Below the pieces are notes generated by a model. The model was not told the DNA's origin. It saw only the letters and a list, made by a program, of their open reading frames with translations, and did not search any database. Both the position numbers and the translations under genes were made by a program. A stretch of DNA of 49,184 nt from Pilatotrama ljubarskyi (lineage: Eukaryota > Basidiomycota > Agaricomycetes > Polyporales > Polyporaceae), in assembly GCA_022385805.1 (NCBI GenBank), contig MU277794.1, positions 1 to 49,184 of the forward strand, in the 5' to 3' direction. Positions 12,605-23,168 of this stretch are shown here, in pieces; position 1 is the first letter of the stretch, and the number at the start of each line of letters is the position of its first letter.

Positions 12605-12974
12605 GCGGGCGTGGTTGGCTGCAGGAGGGCGCGGTCATAGGACGGTCAGAGGACTGCATCGGACTGGCGTTTCGTTCGTGTACTGGGAGCTGGAAGGACA
12701 GTTTTTCCAGAGACGGTGACGTCGCGTGCGCGTATGCTTGGCGGCAGAACCTCGGAGAAGGCTTCGATCAGGCATGTGATTACCATATATGGAGTGCGGG
12801 GGCAGGCGCGCAGAGCGACGCCCGCACTGGTCGCGAGAGCGTTCTGCGTTTGTCGTCCTCTCCTCCTTCCACCCATTGCCTCCTCCCTCTTAATCATTCT
12901 GGCGAGCGACAGGCCCCCTGCTCAGAGGACTGTGATTCCTCCCGATTCCTGTCAGCCTCTTCTTTGGTCGAGCC
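12605..12974. other. Spacer between MetAP2 and the lipase gene
   Basis: MetAP2 3' flank and lipase 5' flank. There is a pyrimidine-rich stretch around 12850-12900. I see no gene or repeat. Confidence 0.5.
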
Positions 12975-15537
12975 ATGCGTTGGTTTCTTTCTAAAGGCCC
13001 CGTGGAGAATGCGCAGCCAGAGGAGCCGAAGCCCACCGTCCTCTCAAAGCTCCCGGCGGAGAGCTCGAGCCCACCAGAAGCATTGAAACACTTTGAGTGT
13101 CCTGGCGTTTCGCTTCCGCCGTCTGCTAGGGTCGGGGATCCGAAGCTCAAGCAGCGGGAGAGCCAACCGCTCAGGCTATGGCACTGGTGGAAGTTCGGCG
13201 CGTTCGCGGCGGTCAAGGGTGAGTTCTCGTGTCAAACAGCCTCTTACCATGCGTATATGCGTCTCTTTCGGGCACAAAACACCCGTATGGTTACTTTTTG
13301 AGTGTCAGAATGAGTCTTGATTTTGCGAACGCGGGGTAGCGATCGGAGATTTTCAATTGAGTCGGTTGATATGGCGTCTATTCCACCTGTGGCTCGACCG
13401 TATTGCGGACGCTTTGGCAGTTCGTGCTGATGAGTGCTGAATTATCCTGCAGCAACAAGCCTGGCGGCGGATGTCCTCTCGCATCATCTATGGGGCCCTC
13501 CTCGCAAGTCGTGGGGAATCGAGATGACCCTGCTCTCGAGCATCATGCGCGGAGTCAGTCGTTACTCCCATCTGACCGACATTGTATGCATCATGTCCCT
13601 CTGCATCGCCGAGCACTACTCACCTGCCGTAGGACACCATTCGCATGCTCATGAGCATCGGCGGCCTCGTACCTGTGCCCTCCGATGCCCTCGTAACGCC
13701 GGTTACCTTCTCAGTAAGGAAGCGCCAGCTGCGAGGAATTCTGGAGAACTTCGATGCTGCCGAAGACGGTACTCGGGAGCTGTGTGGGGAATGGGTCGTT
13801 GGTAAGAAGACATGGCAGAGGCTCCAAGCCGAGTGGAAAGCAAGAAAGGAGGGCAGAAGTACTGGCAAGCCCAAGAGGAAGGAACGAGTCGTGTTGTATC
13901 TGCATGGCGGTCTGTTCTCTCCTCCATTTTCGCACGTTCGTGTCGTTTATGCTTTTTACAGGAGCGTACTATTTGTTCAGCGCTGCAACTCACCGCCTCA
14001 TCACTATCCCTCTTGCGAAGTATCTGGATGCCCGACTCTTCGGTAGGTACATTCATAGAGCACCAAGGCGCAGAAGCTGATATTTTGCAGCTGTTGACTA
14101 CCGGCTTGCTCCTGAGACTCGCTTCCCGGGCCCCCTCCACGATGCCGTCTCTGCCTACTTCAGGCTTGTGGACGACCTCCATGTTCCCCCTGAGAACATA
14201 GTTGTCGCTGGCGATAGTGCAGGAGGCGGTCTTGCTCTTGCGCTCCTCATGTACCTGCGCGATAATGACTATCCCCTACCTGCTGGCGCCATTCTGATGT
14301 CACCTTGGGTCGGTGAGTATCCAGGGAATCTCGTCCACTAGACGATTCTACTCACTCACTGCTCATGATAGATCTCACGATGAGCTGCGAGTCTTGGGAT
14401 AGTAACGCGCAGTACGACATCGTTCCTATGCCTCAGCCCGGCGATCATCTCAACCCGGTCGCTTGCTACCTCGGCGAGCACATGGAGAAATATCTCACAC
14501 ATCCCTACGCAAGTCCGCTCTTCGGAGACTTCAAGGGGTTACCTCCGATGCTCATTCAAGCTGGAGAAGTTGAAGTCCTGCGCGATGAGATCACCCTGCT
14601 CGCGCACAAGGCGACCCTGGCTGGAGTCGAGGTGCGACACGAATTATACGCAGACATGGTAGGTCTTTCAATCGGGAAGGGGACATGATCTCACTAGTTT
14701 CATGTCCAGGTTCACGTGTTTCAATCGCTGCCTTTCCTCGAGGCTGCTCAGCACGCCTTCGTCTCCTGCCACGATTTCGTATGGAACTTCCTACCGCACC
14801 ACCAGAGCCACACACCGCAAGCGCTCGACACCTCCGCCGAGAAAGGTCTCGAAGACGAGATCGATACTGAAGCAGCCCGAGTCGTTCGCGGAGACGGAAC
14901 TGAGACTGGCGCCGGTCGGGAAGCCATTTCTCGATCGCTGGATGGCCAAAGAGACAGTGGGAGCTATCGCCGGAAACACCACTCCGTCTCTCCGACCCCT
15001 ACTCTACAGGGAGACGATCCTAGCTGGGACTCAAAGTACCTCTCATCAGGCAGCGAGGACGAGGGTGATTTGTTCGAAGGTGGTACCTTGCGTCCATCGA
15101 ATTCCTATGCCGCTCTTCCTGCGGACGATCACCGTGCCCCGTCGCCTCAACTCTCCAGGCGACCATCCTTAGCTCGTCTCCGTTCAACGTTCTCTCTCAT
15201 CGCAGACGCAGCCTCCGTCTCAGCATCCGACTCTATACACGTCACCCCCTTACACACCCATCCAACTGACGACACTCCGCCGCCTGTTCGCAGACGTGGC
15301 CGGATTGCATCTCTCAGCATGACCTCATCCGCAGAGGCCCCGCCTGGGCCTGCCATCCGCCGCTCACAATACAGCCATCCTGACATCACCTCCTTGTGCC
15401 AACAGTGGCTATCCTTCGGACCGGCGAACCAGACTACGACGTACAAGCCCGACGGTCTGGCGTCCCCGCAGGTCGGCTCGCAGCGGCGCCACTCGCGTAC
15501 ACCCTCTTTATCTGCGTTCTCAGCAAAGCACGTCTAG
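12975..15537 (+). CDS. Hormone-sensitive-lipase-like alpha/beta hydrolase with Ser/Arg-rich tail
   Basis: Esterase/lipase of the HSL (GDXG) family. Model exons 12975-13218, 13340-13399, 13453-13583, 13633-13909, 13962-14042, 14091-14312, 14372-14658 and 14710-15537 give 709 residues. The small second exon is optional: joining exon 1 straight to 13453 also keeps phase. The oxyanion-hole motif YLHGGAYY (H236-G238), nucleophile elbow GDSAGG (S307), acid D410 (EVLRDE) and H436 (MVHVFQ) complete the triad. After about residue 450 comes a 260-residue disordered tail with several basic-Ser sites (RRPSLARLRS, RRRGRIASLS, RRHSRTPSLS) that look like kinase targets. Yeast and fungal relatives act on sterol esters or acylglycerols at the ER or lipid droplets; the substrate here is unknown. 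Confidence 0.88.
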
Positions 15538-15969
15538 GCCAATAACCTCGACGTTCTGTACCTACCGGATCTTCTCACTCTCGAGCGTTTGGCTCACGTA
15601 CCATTAGTGTTTGTGATCATCTCTGGCCTTGTACTGCAATCTGTACGAATATGCACTTTTGGACGATATCTGCCCACATACACTTGCACACCTTTGTATC
15701 ACTTCGTTCGGGGTTCTGCAAGCTCGGACGTTCGCGGCACTCCTCTCGTGAAACTATCCTTAGGCACGCACCTCAGATGTCGAACGAAGGTTGGTCGTAC
15801 AGTACTTGGTACCTTGCCTAACGTAGGGAGCTGTCTATGTCTTCCGCCATTCCACAAGCTAAATTATGTAGTCTGTGGTGATGTTCCGTGTCGTATGGCT
15901 GTCAAGTACTGTAGTAATCAAACGTAAGTACAGTCTCCAGAACCCCCGGATGGACAAGCCTCAAATCGC
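15538..15969. other. Convergent 3' region between lipase and sphingomyelinase genes
   Basis: Both flanking genes end here. It holds only 3' flanks; no motif or small gene is supported. Confidence 0.5.
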
Positions 15970-17520
15970 TCAAGGTGAACGAGAGTTGGAGTCCTGGCTC
16001 CGGCGCTGCTCCTCGAGCATGCCTCGATAGAGCTCCAGCTCCTCGATGATGTTCGTGAGCGCGTTGACCTCCCAGTTGCCGTACACGAAGCCGATGTACA
16101 GCATCGTCGTCGCGAGCCACGCCAGGACGACGGTTACGAACATGAAGATGGGGTTGATCCACGAGCGCGGCAGCCACGCGGAGCCGACGATGATCGCGAG
16201 CAGGAGCGCGATGCACAGGATGAAGATGAGGAGCTGCGAGCGTCCCTGGGCCTGAGCGTAGCGGTAGCGCGCCGTCAGCGACTGGAGGGTCTGCGTGATG
16301 GACTCGGGAGAGATGTCCTTCGCTGCCGGCGGTTGTGGGTTGGGATGAGACGGGAGGATGTAGGAAGCGTCGCGTCTCGAGTGAGTCGGCGATGGTAGGT
16401 GAATGCCCGAGCGATCCGTCGCGTCCCCATGTTGCGTCCCATCGATCTCGAATGTCGCCTCGAGCCCGAAGTGGTCGGAATATGAGAAGTCGTATTCCGG
16501 CACGCGGTCGGTGAGCACGACGCGCGTGTCGACAGGGCGGAGGACGGGCGCTCGCGCGCTGGCGGGCGGGCTGCTCGGTTGTCGGAAGAAGACATAGTCG
16601 AGGCGCTTTCCTTGGTACCTGCGCGCCAGGGGCTCCAGGGGCTTCCCTGCAGAGTAGGAGTTCAGCGGGGAGTCGGCGGTGACGCCGTGTATGCGAATAG
16701 CGTCCTGCGGTGAAGGTGGGTTGGTCGGGGACGGGTCTGGGGTGTTCGGGTGCGTGACGACCCAGGCATCGGTGAGGCCTGCGTGATCGCGTATGATGGA
16801 AATGGGCAAGGACGTTGGCACGCTGTTGAAGTCGCCGGCGGCGATGACATAGCGGCCAAGCTCGGCAGACTGCCTTGCCAGTTTGGCGAACTCCCAGGCG
16901 TTCACGAGGCGGTGGGCTTTCTGGTATTCAGGACCCTCATCGCCACCTTTTGCGAACAGCTGAGGGAGAATCAGTCGTCGACTCCCTAGCGTGTAAGCAT
17001 GGCACTCACGTGCGTGTTAAAGACTTGAACCTGTCCCAGGACGGGGTGTGCGAACAGGATGCTAGCAGCAGCTTTGCCCACGAACCAGTCTCCGGCGACG
17101 ACATCAACTGGCGAGCCGTTCAGCGAATATGCGTGTATGGTAGCGGCGAGTATGGGGAATCGGGAGAAAATGACGAGACCGGCACCTAGCGCACCGCTAC
17201 GGATGTGGCAGTTGTTCAGCGACGACTCTTACGCCCACAGCCGTCTCCCGCGCACCTGTAGAAAAATTTCGCGTATGGGAGTCGTTTAGACACAGCTGCT
17301 CGTACATACTCGAAGTCCGAGAAGACCCAGAGCTCCTGCAACGTGATGACGTCGTGGTCGGAGGCGGCTAGCGCGTTCGCAATGGCAGCGACGCGCTCTT
17401 TCCTGTGTTTCGACACATACTTCAAGCCCCTTACAGCATAGATCAGTGCGATTCTCTTTGTAGTTTCTTTGCAACTCACCAGCAATTCAGCGTGAGCAGG
17501 CGCAGACGGGAGTCGGACAT
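15970..17520 (-). CDS. ISC1: Isc1-type neutral sphingomyelinase / inositol-phosphosphingolipid phospholipase C
   Basis: Mg-dependent endonuclease/exonuclease/phosphatase-fold enzyme that cleaves the head group of complex sphingolipids to release ceramide. Minus-strand exons 17520-17480, 17429-17256, 17196-17010 and 16959-15970 keep phase and give 463 residues. Fold motifs in order are LLTLNCWGLKYV, ITLQELWVFSD (catalytic Glu), FNTHLFAKGG, AAGDFNSVP (Asp/Asn), GKRLDYVFF and YSDHFGLEATF (Asp-His). Two C-terminal membrane helices (LLIFILCIALLLAIIVGSAW and a second near VVLAWLATTMLYIGF) match the Isc1/nSMase layout and would anchor it in ER or mitochondrial membrane. It is divergent from the PSD-family gene. 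Yeast Isc1 is stimulated by anionic phospholipids, including phosphatidylserine. Confidence 0.93.
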
Positions 17521-18276
17521 GGTCGTCGGTGGCGGACACGGTCTCCGCGTGTTGCGGGACAATTGCAGACGCCCAGAGGCGCTCCGCCCGCACCGATCAT
17601 TGTCAGCTCCGGGTTGCCGGGCCGGTCCGAGCACTCCAGGAGTCGAGCCTCCTCCGAGTCGAGCGTACGTCTCTGCTCGCCATGACGGTGTCGACATAGC
17701 TTGGAATGCTCATCGCTCCGAATCAGCATGGAAAATGGACTCACGTACCGCCATCTCTACGTTCGGTTTTCAGATTGAAGTATATCCGGTCGTCGACCCC
17801 ACTTCGTCAAATTTCCGACCCGAGTATCCTTTACCAGCTGCAGCTGCCAGCCAGATGCGCCCCTTACTTCATCAACGTCGTGCATGAGCACGCCGTCATC
17901 CGGGCGGCATGTTTTAGCGGTATGACACGTTCGGCGCAAAGCATTATAATTGACACTCTCCATGGCTTCTCCATGCCGCGATCGAGCACAAGCTGTCATC
18001 GTGCTACGGCTATTAATATTATAGGAGCACCGATCGGCGCAATGGCCACTCGAACCCAAAAAGTCGGTGAAGGTCGTCGTCGGCCAAGTCATCCTGCACG
18101 TAAGAGTATATAGGATTCTTCCAATGTTCGCCTTGTTCATTCTTGTGGTTTCAATCACAGCCTTGCCTGAATCTATTGCGCAAGCACGCGGTTTTCTGGC
18201 CACTCCGCACAATCTGGTAAGACAGTTGCTAGCGTGGTGAAGATGATGCTGTTAACATACATGTATTCTCTTAGTT
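17521..18276. promoter_or_regulatory. Shared divergent upstream region of sphingomyelinase and PSD-family genes
   Basis: About 750 bases between the two start codons must carry both promoters. A TATA-like TATATA at 18107-18112 lies 165 bases before the PSD-family ATG. No gene is seen. Confidence 0.4.
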
Positions 18277-19434
18277 ATGGCGCAGAACGTAGTGCAGAAA
18301 CTCAGAGACTACCTGGCTACTCATCCGGATTTCGAGAGGGACTTCAGGGAATCGTTCGCAGCAGCGCTGAAGGATAACGTCGCGGAGTTCGAGGAGTACA
18401 ATATCAAGACTTTCGAAGACTACCTCGACTACTACCAGTCGTACCTCCGCTGGGTCCCGTGCGAGAACAAGGATGCTACCGCCATCTACGACCATATGTG
18501 CCTCTTCTACTACGTGCTGAACAAGCCCCCAATCAGCCGCTGGCGCACCCCGATCGACCCTTCGTCTCGCCCTCCTTGGACATGGCTGTCGCAGTGGTGC
18601 ATCGACTATTCGAAGGAGATCGGCAAGGCCATGAACGCGCCCGGCTCGCTCACCGAGGAGACGCTGCAGACATTCCACGATTCCGAGGCGTACCACATGG
18701 AAGACTACATCAAGCCTCCCGGAGGGTGGAAGACGTTCAACGAGTTCTTCGCCCGCCAGATCAAGCCCGAACTGAGACCCATCGACGCGCCGGACGACAA
18801 CACGGTCATCGTCAGCCCTACCGACTCGACGTTCAACGGCTCCTGGGAAGTCGACAGCAACGGGACGACAACGTTCACGTCCAAGGGCAACCCGTGGCCC
18901 ATAGGGCTCCTTCTCGACGATTCGCACAACTCGATCGCCTACGGGGAGGACTTCAGCGGCGGGACGTTCTGCCACTCTTTTCTCAATTCCATGGACTATC
19001 ACCGCATACATGCTCCCGTGTCCGGGGAAGTCCTGGAGGCGCGCGTCATCGAGGGTCTCTGCTATCTTCAGGTAGAAGCAGTGCCGGATGCGAAGGGTCA
19101 CAACCGCATGGGGGTAAAGCGCCGTTTGGTGGCCCCAGACGAGCCTGGGTTTCAGTTCCTCCAGACCCGCGCCCTCGTGCTCATCAAAAATCCCGACGTG
19201 GGTCTCGTCGCTTTGCTCCCTATCGGCATGCCGCAGGTTGCGTCCGTGGTCCTAAGCGTGAAGAAAGGGGACGTCTTGCGTAAGGGGCAGGAAGTTGGGT
19301 ACTTCCAGATGGGCGGCTCGGACATCGTCATGGTATTCCAGCCTGGCGCGCAGGTACAGTTCACGGTCGAGGTCGGACAGTGGTTACCCTTCGGCAAACA
19401 GATGGCGAAGGCGCAGAATCGAAGATCAGCTTGA
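18277..19434 (+). CDS. Phosphatidylserine-decarboxylase-family protein (PsiD-related, non-mitochondrial)
   Basis: Pyruvoyl-dependent decarboxylase family, 385 residues in a single exon, unlike its intron-rich neighbours. The N-terminal 120 residues look like the alpha-helical domain found ahead of the catalytic part in basidiomycete PSD-like enzymes, including the tryptophan decarboxylase PsiD. Catalytic-domain motifs are KTFNEFFARQIKPELRPI, VSPTDSTFNGSW, SFLNSMDYHRIHAPVSG (catalytic His), ALLPIGMPQVASV and, near the C-terminus, FQMGGSDIVMVF. The last holds the self-cleavage Ser, but as GGSD rather than the LGST of mitochondrial and Golgi PSDs. No targeting peptide or membrane segment is visible, so it is probably cytosolic. 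The substrate may be phosphatidylserine or a free amino acid; the sequence does not decide. Confidence 0.88.
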   Translation: MAQNVVQKLRDYLATHPDFERDFRESFAAALKDNVAEFEEYNIKTFEDYLDYYQSYLRWVPCENKDATAIYDHMCLFYYVLNKPPISRWRTPIDPSSRPPWTWLSQWCIDYSKEIGKAMNAPGSLTEETLQTFHDSEAYHMEDYIKPPGGWKTFNEFFARQIKPELRPIDAPDDNTVIVSPTDSTFNGSWEVDSNGTTTFTSKGNPWPIGLLLDDSHNSIAYGEDFSGGTFCHSFLNSMDYHRIHAPVSGEVLEARVIEGLCYLQVEAVPDAKGHNRMGVKRRLVAPDEPGFQFLQTRALVLIKNPDVGLVALLPIGMPQVASVVLSVKKGDVLRKGQEVGYFQMGGSDIVMVFQPGAQVQFTVEVGQWLPFGKQMAKAQNRRSA

Positions 19435-19549
19435 CATAGAGGTGCGTTCTGTCATGGAGCAGCACGTTGAGCCTGTGTCTCATGCGCCAATGAACAGCAT
19501 GCTCGTGTATTGACTCCTACATGCTATCATCGGCCGTAGACATGTCAGA

Positions 19550-21969
19550 CTACTTCTGAAACTCAGCCAATACTCTCGTGGAATCGAGGAACTCCGTCTT
19601 CTCCAAGAGGAAGTCTGCATGGCCCAAATTCGAGCATACCGGTCAGAATGCGAGAACACTCAGCGACTCACCGTCAGGTATGACCGTGATATTGTTCCTC
19701 ATCAGCTGGAGGACGTTCTTAGCTTGGAGTGTGAAGCGCGGCCAAGGAGCTAAGGAAGTATAAGGGCATGCGCCAGCGGAAGGCATATGTGCAACGCGTA
19801 CCTCCAGGGTTCAGGTCGTTGATGAAGTTGATGTAGAATTCCGCCATCTGCTCAGCGAACTCCTGTTCGACGGACGGGAAGTGGCCGAACAACAGGATCA
19901 GCTCCGAACCGTGGAATACTGCAACCATTCCCGCATTATAGTAAACTATCCGTCCTCAATAGATTGTCAAGAGGCGAACGAACCTCCGCGAGTCGGGTCC
20001 TGCCCGGGGATAAACTCCCTGAACGAGTACCCGAAGAGCGGCTGCAGCGGCTGCAGCGGCGCAGCCTTGTTGAACAAGAGCCTCCGCGGCGAGAGGTACA
20101 TGTTGTCCGTGTACCACGCCTCCGCACGGTCAAACAGGGAGTCCCCAGTGTTGAAGGGTGCGCCGAGAGCGGGATCATTCGGAGGATAGAACGAGTTGAT
20201 GGTGTTCAGGACGTCCTGGGTGACAGTGGACGGGTCGATGAGCAGGTGCCTGATGAAATTGTCGAACGTCGTGTTCTCCTGCGCAGCGGGGACGCTCAGG
20301 TTCCGCACGGATGTGCTGAACACAGTACCCTCGTTGAGCTGAAGCGGCAACACCCTCAGTGGGGTAAAATGAGACGGATGAGAGGCGTGCCTCACGTTAG
20401 TCCCAGCGAGGATTGGAACGTGTCGGAAGTTGCCGCTCGCGATGCGCAGGGAGGGTCGCTCGGGCATGAAGCTGCCAGCAGGCCCTACCGCGGGTTGCCA
20501 GAGCTGGCCGTTCAGCACCTGCGCCGTCATGTTGTTCGTGACATCCAGCAATGTCTAAATGTACGAATTCAGTAAAGGATTTAGGGGGTATCCTCTCTCG
20601 GGGCACACCTCAAATGGCACGCGCTGTAGGCAAGCGAAGGATGAGGGGCCTGAGGGACAGTTTGTCGCCTCTAGCAGACGCGCGTACGGGAAGCCCGGGT
20701 CATCGTACCGACTGGCTGGAGGAGCGGTTTTGCTGTGGTGCATTAGCAAAGGAAGGAAAGAAACGAGCTATGGCTGCTTACAATGGTCCTGTAGAAGAAT
20801 CGAAGATGGCTGCACGGAACAACGGGGTAGGCGCAGGGAATAGTACGTGCGATTCGGCACTCCCGGCACCGGCAGACTGCGAAGACTGGGATTAGTGATG
20901 GTCTCGTTTGGGGCAACGCTTGAGATGCATGCCTGGCCCCATATCGTAACCTATAGCAGTACTTTTTGTCAGAAGTAGCTCGCGAATACAGGGAAGGCGT
21001 ACTTGCCTTCGACGGATCGCCACCAAATGCGGCTATGTTCTCCTGAAGGAAGGCGAGCGCTGCGCGCTGATCCAGCAAACCAGCGTTCAGGTCTTCAGGT
21101 GGCACATGTCTGCTCGCGAGCTATATGCAAAGTTTCAGCCACGCTCGACGTACATTGGCCGTGTATACTCACGAAACCGAAGGTGTTGACCCGGTAATTC
21201 CTATGTCGTAAGAGATGATCAACATCAAGGTTGATGTAGAGTCAACCGGCCACATACACAGAAACGAATATGATCGGTTTGCCTATGGCCACGCTGCGCT
21301 GAATGAGGACTAGTAATAGGTCTCATGTGAACAACCGTTGAATATGCCACGCAGTCTCGACTTACACGTGGGGTCGAATTCTGCGTCCGAAGCAGCTCTG
21401 CTCATATCGGGGGATTTAGATGTTCATATCCTTTCTTCAGGCGATGTACTCCACTCACCCATTCATGAACGCGCCGCCCTGGACGTAACAGGGTCAGCTG
21501 AGTGGCGGCTGAAGGTAAATGGGACGTACGTAAAACCACACCAATATTGGCAGCTTCTCCGAAGCCTTCGTGCCGCTTGGCCTGAATACCTGTTTTTGCG
21601 CTCTCAGTAGTGCAAATATAGTCGCATACTGTGTCATAGAGCACGTACGTTCAGGAATAAGCAGTCCTCGGAGAGTGGAGCACCTAGACTGCTGGAGGGG
21701 ACCTGCGGGCATGCGTTCCCGAATGTGAACGCGTCTTTGATAGTTCGTTGGACATTCGTGATTGCTACCGGGGCTTTGAAGCGGAGCGACCTAACGGGAG
21801 GCTGGGCGAACGGCACACCCAGCCACTTCTCGGTGCAATTGCCTGTGCTCAGTCCTCTGAAGCTACCTGCGGAAGTGCTGACCACTAGAGACGTAGGAGG
21901 AGCGGCAGAGACCAGAGTCGTCAGAATAGCCCCAGAGACGTACACATACCACGACGCAAGAGCCTTCAT
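19550..21969 (-). CDS. Secreted type-B carboxylesterase/lipase
   Basis: Alpha/beta hydrolase of the cholinesterase/lipase (COesterase) family, cut by about a dozen short introns. It starts with a signal peptide ([22 protein letters not shown]) followed by family motifs: [32 protein letters not shown] (oxyanion hole), [48 protein letters not shown] (nucleophile Ser), [14 protein letters not shown] (Glu) and [12 protein letters not shown] (His). The last exon ends LAEFQK at 19550. Such enzymes are exported to hydrolyse esters of plant or microbial origin. An intron with a GC donor falls immediately before the catalytic Ser codon. It is convergent with the PSD-family gene (116 bases apart). The overall call is certain; exact ends of some exons are not. 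Confidence 0.92.
20877..20932 (-). other. GC-AG intron directly before the catalytic serine codon
   Basis: On the minus strand, GTTACGATATGGGGCCAG is followed by GCATGC, and the next usable acceptor (CTTCGCAG) leads to TCTGCCGGT. Joining them gives WGQSAGAG, the expected nucleophile elbow. No GT donor gives this product. Confidence 0.65.
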
Positions 21970-23168
21970 GGTGCTATAGGTAGTGTGTGAAGGCTCAAAG
22001 GGATGCGAGCCAAAGGAGTTCGACGCGTCTGAGGAGACCTCGACGCTGGCGGGACTTTATGTGCTCACCGACCCTGATTATGAATGTCTTCTGGTGCTAG
22101 CAACTCCGACTAGAGCGACAGGGGTCATGTCGAAAAATCGATATAAGACCACATGAGATGATCACTGCATGGACCTGGGAAGAACGAAGGATAGTCTCCC
22201 TCTTTATATAGTTTTCTCGAAGTCCACCGTGAACCGCTGATGCGCTGTCGGGATGGAGATGCCTATATCGACCCGTGGGCCGCGAACCGTGAGGAAAGTG
22301 GCTGGTTGCGGGAGTGAATATGGCCAGTGGCGGGCCGCCGGGGCGGAACACTTCTATGGCGAGAGGAGGGGCGCATGAACGACCGTGGTACGGGTGTATT
22401 CGTGGGACGTACGCACAAGCGGGCAGCCGAAAGTTCCACGGATGCTGTAACGATCACAGCGCGAGCTATCTCAGGCAACACTGTAGCCGTGACAAAGGCC
22501 GTCTAATGCCCGACGGCGCGATTGTGAGTAGAAGTGCCCAGTCATAGCACGCCCTGACCACTGCAAGGGTAAGCAAGGGGGATATGCCGCAAGGGTTGTG
22601 TCTCTCTGTCGGCCTGAGCGCAGCGCTACCTGTTGTTTAATCGGACAGAAGGATATCACAACAGATGCCAAACTTGTCGGCATGGCCAGTTCACGATAGT
22701 GAACCTCCGGGTCCGTCGTTGCAAGTTAACGTTGAAGCCAGGCTTGATGCTTGTGGATAATTCCGGCGTACGCACAGGACAGTTTCAGCTCATTGATGTG
22801 GATGCCTTCAATGCAAGACACAAAGTCGTTAGCCTCACCAACTGAGTCCTGAAATGCGAACAAACGTAGACAGCGTACGGATATGAGTCTTGAACCGTGT
22901 TCGCGGTCGACGATGCCAGCAGGCGCCGAGTCGAGGTGGGTCCGATATGTTCGGAAGCATTAGCGCCCGTGTATGCAGTATGCCGTCGAGTCGTCGACGT
23001 CAGTGATCGAATATGGTGTTGCGTCCCTTGGCACCAGCACTCCACCGCTACGCAAGATGAATCGGCCGACCGCAGACACGGACATGCATCGTATCTATTC
23101 GTTCCTTCCCTCTCTCGCAGCCCGAAGAGCGAGCACAAGAGCTGAAGAGCAACGACCGTGGCTGTATC
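21970..23168. other. Divergent intergenic region, carboxylesterase and TRP channel
   Basis: About 1.2 kb contains no convincing gene. TATATA at 22205-22210 lies 236 bases upstream of the carboxylesterase ATG. Short open frames on both strands have no recognisable motifs. Confidence 0.45.

Noticed and set aside
18271..19101. 276-codon minus-strand frame opposite the PSD-family gene
   Set aside because: The plus frame has clear family motifs over the same bases; the antisense frame is Val/Arg-rich shadow sequence.
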